Shown here piece by piece: positions 23,987 through 41,908 of a DNA stretch of 64,000 nt; the first letter of the stretch is position 1; the number at the start of each line of letters is the position of its first letter. Origin of the DNA: Hydrogenophilales bacterium (GTDB lineage: Bacteria; Pseudomonadota; Gammaproteobacteria; Burkholderiales; Thiobacillaceae); NCBI GenBank assembly GCA_016719465.1, contig JADJYY010000005.1, positions 62,001-126,000 on the forward strand, read 5' to 3'. The notes beneath the pieces were generated by a model that saw nothing but the letters and a program-made list of their open reading frames with translations, was not told the origin of the DNA and did not search any database. The position numbers were made by a program, and so were the translations under genes.

Positions 23987-24932
23987 TTATGACAGCTTGA
24001 TGGTGTTCACCGGCAACGCCCATCCCAAGCTTGCCGAGGATGTGGTGCGGCATCTCAACATCCACCTCGGCCGGGCGACGGTGGGGCGCTTCTCCGATGG
24101 CGAAGTGAACGTGGAGATCATGGAGAACGTGCGCGGCAAGGACGTGTTCGTGCTCCAGTCCACCTGCCAGCCCACCAATGACAGCCTGATGGAGATCATG
24201 CTGATGGTGGACGCCTTGCGCCGGGCTTCCGCCGGCCGCATCACCGCCGCCATCCCCTATTTCGGCTATGCCCGCCAGGACCGCCGCGTGCGTTCCGCCC
24301 GGGTGCCGATCACGGCGCGGGTGGTGGCCGACATGCTCACCGTGGTGGGCGTGAATCGGGTCCTGACCATGGACCTGCACTCGGACCAGATCCAGGGCTT
24401 CTTCGATATCCCGGTGGACAACATCTATTCCACGCCCATCCTGATGGGCGACATCTGGAAGCGGAACTACGACAACCTGATGGTGGTGTCCCCCGACGTG
24501 GGCGGCGTGGTGCGCGCCCGGGCCGTGGCCAAGCGCCTGGAGTGCGACCTGGCCATCATCGACAAGCGCCGGCCCAAGCCCAACGTGGCCAAGGTGATGA
24601 ACATCATCGGCGACGTGAAGGACCGCACCTGCCTGATCATGGACGACATGGTGGATACCGCCAACACCCTGTGCGAGGCCGCCAACGCCCTCAAGCAGCA
24701 CGGCGCCCGGCGCGTGATCGCCTACTGCACCCATGCCGTGCTGTCCGGCAGCGCGGTGGAGCGGGTGAGCAATTCCGCCCTGGACGAACTGGTGATCACC
24801 GACACCATTCCCCTGCGCGATGACGCCAAGGCCAGTCCGCGCATCCGCCAGCTGTCCGTGGCCAATCTGATGGCCGAAACCATCCGCCGCATCAGCGACG
24901 AGGATTCCGTGAGTTCGCTGTTCATCGAATAG
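23982..24932 (+). CDS. prs: ribose-phosphate pyrophosphokinase Prs
   Basis: Prs makes phosphoribosyl pyrophosphate from ribose 5-phosphate and ATP for nucleotide, His and Trp synthesis. The 316-aa sequence shows FTGNAHPKLAEDV, FSDGEVNVEI, the flexible catalytic loop region YARQDRR, the signature DLHSDQIQGFFDIPVDN and the PRPP-binding loop LIMDDMVDTANTL. Length and motifs are complete. Its start lies in the second copy of a 19-bp duplication that also creates a short overlapping upstream frame. Confidence 0.97.
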   Translation: MAYDSLMVFTGNAHPKLAEDVVRHLNIHLGRATVGRFSDGEVNVEIMENVRGKDVFVLQSTCQPTNDSLMEIMLMVDALRRASAGRITAAIPYFGYARQDRRVRSARVPITARVVADMLTVVGVNRVLTMDLHSDQIQGFFDIPVDNIYSTPILMGDIWKRNYDNLMVVSPDVGGVVRARAVAKRLECDLAIIDKRRPKPNVAKVMNIIGDVKDRTCLIMDDMVDTANTLCEAANALKQHGARRVIAYCTHAVLSGSAVERVSNSALDELVITDTIPLRDDAKASPRIRQLSVANLMAETIRRISDEDSVSSLFIE

Positions 24933-24995
24933 CGCATTCGCCAAACCGGGTTGCCTGGTCGCGGGCGGCCCTTCATCAACCGCAAGGAGTCAGTC

Positions 24996-25613
24996 ATGCA
25001 CATCGAAATCAATGCAAGCAAGCGCGAAGCGCAGGGCACCGGAGCGAGCCGCCGCCTGCGTCGCGCCGGCCGGGTTCCCGGCATCGTCTACGGGGGCGGC
25101 AAGGATGCCCAGTCCGTGGACTTCGACCACAAGGAACTCTATTTCTCCCTCAAGAACGAGGCCTTCCATTCCTCCGTCCTGAACCTGAATCTCGACGGCG
25201 CCAAGGAACCCGTGCTGCTGCGCGATTTCCAGATGCACCCCTACAAGCCCCTGGTGCTGCACGTGGATTTCCAGCGCGTGGATGCCACCCACAAGATCCA
25301 CATGAAGGTGCCGCTGCATTTCGTCAACGCCGATATCGCCCCGGGCGTGAAGCTGGGCGGCGGCGTGGTCAACCACATCCTGACCGAGGTGGACGTCAGT
25401 TGCCTGCCCGGTGCCCTGCCCGAGTTCATCGAGGTGGACCTGGGTAATCTGGAGGCTGGCCAGTCCCTGCACCTGTCCGATCTCAAGCTGCCCGCCGGCG
25501 TCGAGCTCACCGCCCTGGCGCGGGGTGACGACCACGGTGTCGCCAACCTCCTGTCCCGTGGCGGCGCCAGCGCCGAAGCCGAGGGCGAGGGCGGCGAGGC
25601 GACGGCGGCCTGA
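24996..25613 (+). CDS. rplY: 50S ribosomal protein L25, long Ctc form
   Basis: L25 binds 5S rRNA. The start ATG 24996 is set by AAGGAG at 24984-24989, giving 205 aa. The N-terminal domain (INASKREAQGTGASRRLRRA, VPGIVYGGG) is the 5S-binding part. The C-terminal TL5/Ctc beta domain follows (MKVPLHFVNADIAPGVKLGG), with an Ala/Glu/Gly-rich tail. The two-domain form is usual in betaproteobacteria, unlike the 94-aa E. coli protein. It sits between prs and pth, its normal neighbours. Confidence 0.96.
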   Translation: MHIEINASKREAQGTGASRRLRRAGRVPGIVYGGGKDAQSVDFDHKELYFSLKNEAFHSSVLNLNLDGAKEPVLLRDFQMHPYKPLVLHVDFQRVDATHKIHMKVPLHFVNADIAPGVKLGGGVVNHILTEVDVSCLPGALPEFIEVDLGNLEAGQSLHLSDLKLPAGVELTALARGDDHGVANLLSRGGASAEAEGEGGEATAA

Positions 25614-25652
25614 TAGCCGCCGGTCCCGCCCCCGCCGGAGCGCCGAGATCCG

Positions 25653-26288
25653 ATGCAGGCTCGCATTCGCCTCATCGTCGGTCTTGGCAATCCGGGTCGG
25701 GAATATGCCGACACCCGTCACAACGCCGGGTTCTGGTTCTGCGAGCGCCTGGCCGATCGGCTGGGCGTTTCTCTTTCCGTCGAATCCCGCTTCCATGGTC
25801 TGGTCGGGCATGGGCGACAGCAGGCCGTCTGGCTGTTGCTGCCCCAGACTTTCATGAACCGTTCCGGCCAGGCGGTGGGCGCCCTGGCCCGCTTCCATCG
25901 CGTCGCCCCCGCCGAGATTCTGGTGGTTCACGACGAACTGGATATCCCCCCCGGGCAGTTGCGCCTTAAATTTGGCGGTGGGCTGGGTGGCCACAACGGC
26001 CTGAAAGACATCACCGCCCACCTCGGCACCCAGGATTACTGGCGCCTGCGCATCGGCATCGGCCATCCCGGCGATCGCAACGAAGTGGTCAACTATGTCC
26101 TCAAGCCGCCCCGGCGCGAGGAACGGGACGACATCGACGCGGCCCTCGACCGCGCCCTCGATCTCTGGCCCCTGATCGAGAAGGCGGACTGGAACACGGC
26201 GGTCAAGCGCGCCAACACCAAGCCCCCCTTACCCCTTTCATCCCCGCCTGGCGGGGGCACCCCTCACTCCTCACCGGAAAAATCATGA
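25653..26288 (+). CDS. pth: peptidyl-tRNA hydrolase Pth
   Basis: Pth releases peptides from stalled peptidyl-tRNA. The 211-aa product has GLGNPGREYADTRHNAGFW, carrying the conserved Asn and the catalytic His, then TFMNRSGQAV, VVHDELDIPPG and FGGGLGGHNGLKDI. After the fold ends (about residue 190, NTAVKRANTK) there is a low-complexity Pro/Ser-rich tail. Its DNA contains CCCTCAC-TCCTCAC units like those in the rplA-rplJ gap, so the tail may have come from an intergenic repeat. The stop overlaps the ychF start by 4 nt. Confidence 0.95.
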   Translation: MQARIRLIVGLGNPGREYADTRHNAGFWFCERLADRLGVSLSVESRFHGLVGHGRQQAVWLLLPQTFMNRSGQAVGALARFHRVAPAEILVVHDELDIPPGQLRLKFGGGLGGHNGLKDITAHLGTQDYWRLRIGIGHPGDRNEVVNYVLKPPRREERDDIDAALDRALDLWPLIEKADWNTAVKRANTKPPLPLSSPPGGGTPHSSPEKS

Positions 26289-27376
26289 GCCTCAAATGCG
26301 GCATCGTCGGCTTGCCCAACGTGGGCAAGTCCACCCTGTTCAATGCGCTGACCAAGGCGGGCATCGCGGCGGAGAACTATCCCTTCTGCACCATCGAACC
26401 CAACGTCGGCGTCGTCGAAGTGCCCGATCCTCGCCTGAAGCAGCTCGCGGAGATCGTCAAGCCCCAGCGCGTGGTGCCGGCCATCGTCGAATTCGTCGAC
26501 ATCGCCGGACTGGTGGCGGGGGCCAGCAAGGGCGAGGGCCTGGGCAACCAGTTCCTGGCCAACATCCGGGAGACCGACGCCATCGTCAACGTGGTGCGCT
26601 GCTTCGAGGACGAGAACGTGGTGCACGTGGCGGGGAGGGTGGATCCCGTTTCCGACATCGAGGTGATCGGCACCGAACTGGCCCTGGCCGACCTGGCCAC
26701 GGTGGAGAAAGCCCATGCCCGGGATGTGAAGAAGGCCCGCGCTGGCGACAAGGACGCCCAGAAGCTGACCGCCGTCTATGACAGGTTGCTGCCCCACCTC
26801 AACGAGGCCAGGCCGGCGCGCAGCCTGAAGCTGTCGGACGAGGAGAAGCTCCTGCTGGCCCCCCTTTGCCTGATGACCATCAAGCCCGCCATGTATGTGG
26901 CCAATGTGGCCGAGGATGGTTTCGAGAACAATCCCCATCTGGATCGCCTGCATGCCCTGGCCGACGCGGAAGGCGCCCCCGTGGTGGCCCTTTGCGCCGC
27001 CATCGAAGCGGAAATCGCGGTCCTGGACGAGGCCGACAAGATGGAGTTCCTGGAGTCGATGGGGCTGCACGAACCCGGTCTGAACCGCTTGATTCGCGTC
27101 GGTTACGATTTGCTTGGGCTGCAGACTTATTTCACCGCCGGCGTGAAGGAAGTGCGCGCCTGGACCATCCACAAGGGCGATACCGCGCCCCAGGCCGCCG
27201 GGGTCATCCACACCGACTTCGAGCGGGGCTTCATTCGCGCCCAGACCATCGCCTTCGAGGACTTCATCGCCTGCAAGGGTGAGCAGGGGGCCAAGGAGGC
27301 GGGAAAGATGCGCTCGGAAGGCAAGGAATACGTGGTCAGGGACGGCGATGTGCTGAATTTCCTGTTCAACGTTTAA
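26285..27376 (+). CDS. ychF: Obg-family ATP/GTP-binding protein YchF
   Basis: YchF is a ribosome-associated P-loop NTPase, ATP-preferring in E. coli, linked to stress responses. The 363-aa protein has G1 GLPNVGKSTLFNALT, the G3 region DIAGLVAGASKGEGLGN, a non-canonical NVAED in place of the guanine-specifying NKxD (normal for YchF), a helical insert, and a C-terminal TGS domain (LQTYFTAGVKEVRAWTI). It is coupled to pth. The tRNA-Tyr promoter begins at its stop codon. Confidence 0.97.
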   Translation: MSLKCGIVGLPNVGKSTLFNALTKAGIAAENYPFCTIEPNVGVVEVPDPRLKQLAEIVKPQRVVPAIVEFVDIAGLVAGASKGEGLGNQFLANIRETDAIVNVVRCFEDENVVHVAGRVDPVSDIEVIGTELALADLATVEKAHARDVKKARAGDKDAQKLTAVYDRLLPHLNEARPARSLKLSDEEKLLLAPLCLMTIKPAMYVANVAEDGFENNPHLDRLHALADAEGAPVVALCAAIEAEIAVLDEADKMEFLESMGLHEPGLNRLIRVGYDLLGLQTYFTAGVKEVRAWTIHKGDTAPQAAGVIHTDFERGFIRAQTIAFEDFIACKGEQGAKEAGKMRSEGKEYVVRDGDVLNFLFNV

Positions 27377-27405
27377 TTGACAACGGCGGCGAAGGCCGGA
27401 ATAAT
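27377..27405 (+). promoter_or_regulatory. sigma-70 promoter of the tRNA-Tyr/tuf cluster
   Basis: TTGACA (27377-27382) and AATAAT (27400-27405) are separated by 17 nt. The -35 overlaps the ychF stop region and the start of tRNA-Tyr is 13 nt past the -10. Confidence 0.8.
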
Positions 27406-27418
27406 GCCGCGCTTTCCC

Positions 27419-27503
27419 GGTGGGGTTCCCGAGCGGTCAAAGGGATCAGACTGTAAATCTGACGGCACTGCCTTCGAAGGTTCGAATCCTTCCCCCACCA
27501 CCA
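27419..27503 (+). tRNA. tRNA-Tyr (anticodon GTA)
   Basis: A class II tRNA of 85 nt with a long variable arm. GGTGGGG (27419-27425) pairs with CCCCACC (27493-27499), the discriminator is A and CCA is encoded. The anticodon loop contains GTA between pairing AGA and TCT arms. Confidence 0.97.
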
Positions 27504-27584
27504 GATTCATCGCGGATTTTTGCGCGGTTTTTTGAAGTGACAGCCGCGCCATTGAGCGGCCCCGGGTTCGGGAGCGTAGTCCAG

Positions 27585-27658
<74 letters not shown>

Positions 27659-27698
27659 GGTTCGGAGTGGTGTTGTAAAGAGTGCTAAGGGTATAGCT

Positions 27699-27773
<75 letters not shown>

Positions 27774-27837
27774 GATTTCGGTGTTTTTTATTGTTGACCG
27801 GGTGTTGTGTTCATCCGTTTTTGCTAGGGGATAGACG

Positions 27838-29027
<1,190 letters not shown>

Positions 29028-29103
29028 GCGAGTAGAGAGACACAAGCGAGAAACGAGCGCGGGGTCGGGGGCGGATGCCTTCGGCCCCGCGCCCACAGGA
29101 AAT

Positions 29104-29179
29104 AGGCCAGTAGCTCAATTGGCAGAGCGTCGGTCTCCAAAACCGAAGGTTGGGGGTTCGAGACCCTCCTGGCCTGCCA
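29104..29179 (+). tRNA. tRNA-Trp (anticodon CCA)
   Basis: AGGCCAG (29104-29110) pairs with CTGGCCT (29169-29175). The discriminator is G and CCA is encoded. The anticodon loop TCTCCAAAA region carries CCA. It lies between tuf and secE, its standard place. Confidence 0.97.
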
Positions 29180-29224
29180 CCATACCAACTCACATCGGGT
29201 AAAGCCGGATAAACGACCCCTGTA

Positions 29225-29572
29225 ATGGCGGACAACTTCAAATTACTGGCTGCCGGCCTGCTGATCGCGGCCGGCATCGCCGGGTTTTATCTTTTTTCCG
29301 ACATGCCGACCGTGGTGCGGGTGGTTTCCGTGCTGGCCGGACTCGGCGCGGCCGCGGGCGTGGCCTGGTTTACCGAGCCGGGCAGGCGCTTCTTCGCCTT
29401 CAGCCAGGACGCCGTCACCGAGGCGCGCAAGGTGGTGTGGCCAACCCGCAAGGAAACCATGCAGATGACCGGCGTTGTGATCCTGTTCGTCATCGTCATG
29501 GCGCTGTTCCTCTGGATCGTGGATGGCACGCTGACATGGCTGGTTCAGTTGCTCATGGGCAGGAGTGAGTGA
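29225..29572 (+). CDS. secE: preprotein translocase subunit SecE
   Basis: SecE is the essential small subunit of the SecYEG channel. The 115-aa product has three membrane segments: two near the N-terminus (LLAAGLLIAAGIAGFYLF and VVRVVSVLAGLGAAAGVAWF) and one at the C-terminus (VVILFVIVMALFLWIV). The conserved amphipathic part EARKVVWPTRKETMQMT precedes the last. The stop overlaps the nusG start. Confidence 0.95.
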   Translation: MADNFKLLAAGLLIAAGIAGFYLFSDMPTVVRVVSVLAGLGAAAGVAWFTEPGRRFFAFSQDAVTEARKVVWPTRKETMQMTGVVILFVIVMALFLWIVDGTLTWLVQLLMGRSE

Positions 29573-30105
29573 TGGCGATGCATTGGTATGTGGTACACGC
29601 CTATTCCGGCTTCGAGAAGAGCGTCATGCGCGCCCTCAAGGAGCGCGTGGAACGGGCCGGCATGCAGGACAGGTTCGGCGAGATCCTGGTGCCGGTGGAA
29701 GAGGTCGTGGAAATGAAGGGTGGCCAGAAGCGGACCACCGAGCGCAAGTTCTTCCCGGGCTACGTGCTGGTCCAGATGGAAATGGACGACGACACCTGGC
29801 ATCTGGTGAAGAGCACCGCCAAGGTCACCGGCTTTGTCGGCGGCACCGCCAACAAGCCCGCGCCCATCAGCGAGAAGGAAGTGCAGGCCATCCTCCACCA
29901 GATGCAGGAAGGCGTGGAGAAGCCCAAGCACAAGATCACCTTCGAGATCGGCGAGATGGTGCGCGTCATCGACGGCCCGTTCAACGAGTTCAACGGCGCC
30001 GTGGAAGACGTGAACTACGAGAAGAACAAGCTGCGCGTGTCGGTGACCATCTTCGGTCGCGCCACGCCCGTGGAACTGGATTTTTCCCAGATCGAGAAGG
30101 CCTGA
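29572..30105 (+). CDS. nusG: transcription termination/antitermination protein NusG
   Basis: NusG binds RNA polymerase, suppresses pausing and links to Rho or ribosomal S10. ATG 29572 follows AGGAG at 29561-29565 and gives 177 aa. A GTG 3 nt earlier and an ATG 6 nt later are also possible. The NGN domain begins HWYVVHAYSGFE and includes FFPGYVLVQMEM. The C-terminal KOW domain reads GEMVRVIDGPFNEFNGAVED. It is coupled to secE. Confidence 0.97.
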   Translation: MAMHWYVVHAYSGFEKSVMRALKERVERAGMQDRFGEILVPVEEVVEMKGGQKRTTERKFFPGYVLVQMEMDDDTWHLVKSTAKVTGFVGGTANKPAPISEKEVQAILHQMQEGVEKPKHKITFEIGEMVRVIDGPFNEFNGAVEDVNYEKNKLRVSVTIFGRATPVELDFSQIEKA

Positions 30106-30218
30106 GTTTCAGGTCTTCGCGGACTGCGCCGGGGTGGCCCGGCACGAGGAGCGCCGAAAGGCCGGCCCCAATGGGGTGCCCGAAGCGCGATTGGACTCAC
30201 TTTTAGGAGTTATTGAAC

Positions 30219-30650
30219 ATGGCCAAGAAGATCGTCGGCTACGTCAAGCTGCAAGTGCCGGCTGGCAAAGCCAATCCCTCGCCGCCCATCGGTCCCGCCC
30301 TGGGCCAGCGCGGCTTGAACATCATGGAATTCTGCAAGGCGTTCAACGCCCAGACCCAGGGTCTGGAACCGGGCCTGCCCATCCCCGTGGTGATCACCGC
30401 CTACGCGGACAAGTCCTTCACCTTCATCATGAAGACGCCGCCCGCGACGATCCTGATCAAGAAGGCCGCGGGCATCGCCAAGGGCAGCGCCAAGCCCCAT
30501 ACCGACAAGGTGGGCAAGATCACCCGCGCCCAGCTGGAAGAAATCGCCAAGGCCAAGATGCCCGATCTGACCGCCGCGGACATGGACGCCGCCGTGCGCA
30601 CCATCGCCGGCAGCGCCCGCAGCATGGGCCTCAACGTGGAGGGTGTGTGA
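30219..30650 (+). CDS. rplK: 50S ribosomal protein L11
   Basis: L11 forms the GTPase-associated centre with 23S rRNA helices 43-44. ATG 30219 with TTAGGAG upstream gives 143 aa. The N-terminal domain has VKLQVPAGKANPSPPIGPAL and the C-terminal RNA-binding domain contains AGSARSMGLNVEGV. The 113-nt gap after nusG holds a GC-rich hairpin (GCCGGG 30128-30133 with CCCGGC 30138-30143). The gene is followed 1 nt later by rplA. Confidence 0.97.
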   Translation: MAKKIVGYVKLQVPAGKANPSPPIGPALGQRGLNIMEFCKAFNAQTQGLEPGLPIPVVITAYADKSFTFIMKTPPATILIKKAAGIAKGSAKPHTDKVGKITRAQLEEIAKAKMPDLTAADMDAAVRTIAGSARSMGLNVEGV

Positions 30651-30651
30651 C

Positions 30652-31350
30652 ATGGCTGTTTCCAAGCGTCTCAAGGCTCTGAAAGCCAAGGTCGAGCGTA
30701 CCAAGAACTACCCCGTTGACGAGGCCCTGGGCCTGGTCAAGGAAGCGGCCACCGCCAAGTTCGACGAATCCGTCGATGCCGCCGTCATCCTGGGCGTCGA
30801 TCCCCGCAAATCCGACCAGGTGGTGCGCGGCTCCGTCGTGTTGCCGCGCGGCATCGGCAAGAGCGTGCGCGTCGCCGTGTTCGCCCAGGGCGCCAACGCC
30901 GAAGCCGCCAAGGCCGCCGGCGCCGACATCGTCGGCTTCGAGGATCTGGCCGCCGAAATCAAGGGCGGCAAGATGGACTTCGACGTGGTCATCGCCACCC
31001 CCGACGCCATGCGCGTGGTCGGCCAGCTGGGTCAGATTCTCGGCCCGCGCGGCCTGATGCCCAACCCGAAGGTGGGCACCGTGACCCCGAACGTGACCGA
31101 GGCCGTCAACAACGCCAAGGCGGGCCAGGTCCAGTACCGCACCGACAAGGCCGGCATCATCCACGCCACCATCGGCCGCGCCTCCTTCGATGTGGGCGCG
31201 CTGAAGGAAAACCTGGCGGCTCTGATCGAGGCTCTGAACAAGGCCAAGCCCGCCAGCAGCAAGGGTGTGTACATGAAGAAGGTGTCGGTATCCAGCACCA
31301 TGGGTATCGGCGTGCGCGTGGATCAGGCTTCCCTGGTCCAGCAGCAGTAA
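30652..31350 (+). CDS. rplA: 50S ribosomal protein L1
   Basis: L1 builds the mobile stalk at the E site and in many bacteria represses its own operon. ATG 30652 with GGAGGG upstream gives 232 aa: MAVSKRLKALKAKVERTKNY, then SVVLPRGIGKSVRVAVFAQG, the signature region LGQILGPRGLMPNPKVGTVT and a C-terminal GVYMKKVSVSSTMGIGVRVD. The length is standard. A 367-nt gap to rplJ follows. Confidence 0.97.
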   Translation: MAVSKRLKALKAKVERTKNYPVDEALGLVKEAATAKFDESVDAAVILGVDPRKSDQVVRGSVVLPRGIGKSVRVAVFAQGANAEAAKAAGADIVGFEDLAAEIKGGKMDFDVVIATPDAMRVVGQLGQILGPRGLMPNPKVGTVTPNVTEAVNNAKAGQVQYRTDKAGIIHATIGRASFDVGALKENLAALIEALNKAKPASSKGVYMKKVSVSSTMGIGVRVDQASLVQQQ

Positions 31351-31449
31351 ACGAGTTGGATCCCGGCTTGCGCCGGGACAGAGCTTTGGGCCGCGGCCCC
31401 GCCATTCCCGGCGTGGCCGCGGATCGTCAAAGACCGTAGAGGACCAGTT

Positions 31450-31568
31450 AGGAGTGAAGGGTGAGGCGTGAGGAGCAAGAACCTCACACTCAACATGAAC
31501 TTTAGGCTGGACTTAATTGCGGAGGGTTGCGTGGGTGTGGGTAGGGTTACTCCTCACCCTTCACTCCT
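31450..31568. repeat. inverted repeat built of heptamer units, rplA-rplJ gap
   Basis: The arms at 31450-31466 and 31552-31568 are perfect 17-bp complements separated by 85 nt. Each arm continues outward or inward as degenerate 7-mers: GGAGTGA-AGGGTGA-GGCGTGA on the left and TCCTCAC-CCTTCAC-TCCTCGC-CCCTCGC on the right. No reading frame fits. It makes up much of the 367-nt gap. Confidence 0.75.
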
Positions 31569-31603
31569 CGCCCCTCGCTCTCTACGCAGACGGTGTTGCC
31601 CGA

Positions 31604-31710
31604 ACAGGATAGTTGGTCGGCATGGGTTTTGGCCCGTGCCGGCAAAGCTCCTGATTCAGGTCGCCGTGGGCGCGGCGGAATTTTCCGCCGCATGTTGACT
31701 TGAAAGGAGG
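31604..31710 (+). promoter_or_regulatory. structured leader of rplJ, possible L10 autoregulatory site
   Basis: Two strong stems lie just before rplJ: CGGCATGGG (31618-31626) with CCCGTGCCG (31633-31641), and GCGGCGGAA (31672-31680) with TTCCGCCGC (31683-31691). The second ends 11 nt before the AAAGGAGG ribosome-binding site (31703-31710). In many bacteria the L10(L12) complex represses rplJL by binding the leader. Position and structure fit, but I cannot confirm the L10-binding motif by eye. Confidence 0.45.
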
Positions 31711-31717
31711 AAAGACC

Positions 31718-32242
31718 TTGAGTCTGAATCTCGATGACAAGAAAGCCGTAGTGGCTGAGGTGTCGGCGCGGGTAGCCAGCGCCCAGACCATCGTGGTGGC
31801 CGAGTATCGCGGCGTTCCGGTGACCAGTCTCACCGTGCTGCGCAAGAAGGCCCGCGAATCTGGCGTTTATCTGCGCGTGCTGAAGAACACCCTGGTGCGT
31901 CGCGCCGTGGTGGGCACCTCGTTCGAAAGCCTCGCCGAGCACATGGTCGGTCCGCTGATCTACAGCGTGTCCACCGATCCCGTTGCCGCCGCGAAGGTGT
32001 TGAACGAATTCGCCAAGACCAATGACAAGCTGGTGCTGAAGGCGGGTTCCTACGCCGGCAAGGTGCTGGACAAGGCGGGCGTGCAAGCGCTGGCCACCAT
32101 CCCGAGCCGCGATGAACTCATCGCCATGCTGATGGGCGTGATGCAGGCTCCGCTGTCCGGTTTCGCCGGCGCCGTGGCCGCCCTCGCCAAGAAGCGCGAG
32201 GAAGGCAGCCCCGAGGCCGCCCCCGAAGCCGTCGCCGCTTGA
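31718..32242 (+). CDS. rplJ: 50S ribosomal protein L10
   Basis: L10 anchors the L7/L12 stalk. The start is TTG 31718, 7 nt after the strong AAAGGAGG, giving 174 aa that begin MSLNLDDKKAVVAEVSARVA. The rRNA-binding domain includes VAEYRGVPVTSLTVLRKKAR and LKNTLVRRAV. The C-terminal helix that binds L7/L12 dimers ends in an Ala/Glu-rich tail. rplL follows after 45 nt. Confidence 0.95.
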   Translation: MSLNLDDKKAVVAEVSARVASAQTIVVAEYRGVPVTSLTVLRKKARESGVYLRVLKNTLVRRAVVGTSFESLAEHMVGPLIYSVSTDPVAAAKVLNEFAKTNDKLVLKAGSYAGKVLDKAGVQALATIPSRDELIAMLMGVMQAPLSGFAGAVAALAKKREEGSPEAAPEAVAA

Positions 32243-32287
32243 GCATTCACACGCATTCTCACGATTATCGAATTAGGAGTTAATTAA

Positions 32288-32662
<375 letters not shown>

Positions 32663-32695
32663 TCGGAACGTGGCAAGGGCGTATCGCCCTGGCAA

Positions 32696-32725
32696 GGCTG
32701 GCGACCCAGTGTCGCCGGCCTTTTT
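32696..32725 (+). terminator. attenuator/terminator between rplL and rpoB
   Basis: GGCTGGCGAC (32696-32705) pairs along its whole length (one G-T) with GTCGCCGGCC (32711-32720) over 5 nt, followed by TTTTT. Because rpoB has no obvious promoter of its own after it, partial termination that sets the rpoBC to rplJL ratio is likely. Confidence 0.85.
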
Positions 32726-32746
32726 GCGTTGTTGTTTTTGCATTGC

Positions 32747-32811
32747 AGGAATCAGACATCAGGCATCGCTCCAGCCCTTTGGCGGAACTTGATGCCTGAT
32801 CTCTGATCCCT
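32747..32811. repeat. inverted repeat of TGATCCC-type heptamers before rpoB
   Basis: ATCAGGCATC (32758-32767) and GATGCCTGAT (32791-32800) are perfect complements. Pairing continues outward with interruptions (GGAATCAGA against CTGATCCC) and inward with GCC/GGC. The right side reads as 7-mers TGATGCC-TGATCTC-TGATCCC-TGATCCC. It ends 28 nt before rpoB and may form a processing stem. Confidence 0.7.
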
Positions 32812-32838
32812 GATCCCTGTCACCGACACGGAGCCGTC

Positions 32839-37161
<4,323 letters not shown>

Positions 37162-37185
37162 TCGGGTCCCAGGAGCAAAGCGAAC

Positions 37186-41381
<4,196 letters not shown>

Positions 41382-41385
<4 letters not shown>

Positions 41386-41410
41386 CAGGGTGGAATCCCG
41401 CCCCTAAAAT
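41382..41410 (+). promoter_or_regulatory. strong sigma-70 promoter of the str operon (rpsL)
   Basis: TTGACA (41382-41387) and TAAAAT (41405-41410) have an ideal 17-nt spacer. The -35 includes the rpoC stop codon. In the leader, TGGCCCGCG (41429-41437) and CGCGGGCCA (41456-41464) form a 9-bp stem. Confidence 0.9.
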
Positions 41411-41502
41411 CCGCAGTCTTTTTTACGGTGGCCCGCGTGGTGCCTTTGGCCGATGCGCGGGCCAATTTGTTCAGGTTATTGATTTAGCTGGGAAAGCGTT
41501 AG

Positions 41503-41880
41503 ATGCCGACCATCAACCAATTGGTGCGGAAGCCCCGTCAGGCTCCGATCGAAAAAAGCAAGGTTCCGGCCATGGAAGCCTGTCCGCAAAAACGCGGCGT
41601 GTGCACCCGGGTCTATACCACCACGCCGAAGAAACCGAACTCCGCGTTGCGGAAGGTTGCCAAGGTGCGGCTGTCCAACGGTTTCGAAATCATCGGCTAC
41701 ATCGGTGGTGAGGGCCATAACCTGCAGGAGCACTCCGTGGTCCTGGTGCGCGGCGGCCGGGTCAAGGATTTGCCGGGTGTGCGCTACCACATCGTGCGCG
41801 GCAGCCTGGATACCGCCGGTGTCAAGGATCGCAAGCAGTCCCGGTCCAAGTACGGCGCCAAGCGTGCCAAGAAGGCCTAA
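41503..41880 (+). CDS. rpsL: 30S ribosomal protein S12
   Basis: S12 shapes the decoding centre. The 125-aa product begins MPTINQLVRKPRQAP and has TTPKKPNSALRKVAKV and GGRVKDLPGVRYHIVRG. The Lys positions mutated in streptomycin resistance are unaltered. The Asp after the second Lys is the residue methylthiolated by RimO with help from YcaO, and a YcaO gene is present at 2420. It is the first gene of the str operon, read from the promoter at 41382. Confidence 0.98.
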   Translation: MPTINQLVRKPRQAPIEKSKVPAMEACPQKRGVCTRVYTTTPKKPNSALRKVAKVRLSNGFEIIGYIGGEGHNLQEHSVVLVRGGRVKDLPGVRYHIVRGSLDTAGVKDRKQSRSKYGAKRAKKA

Positions 41881-41908
41881 GGGCCCATAGATAAGTAGCG
41901 AGGAAAAC

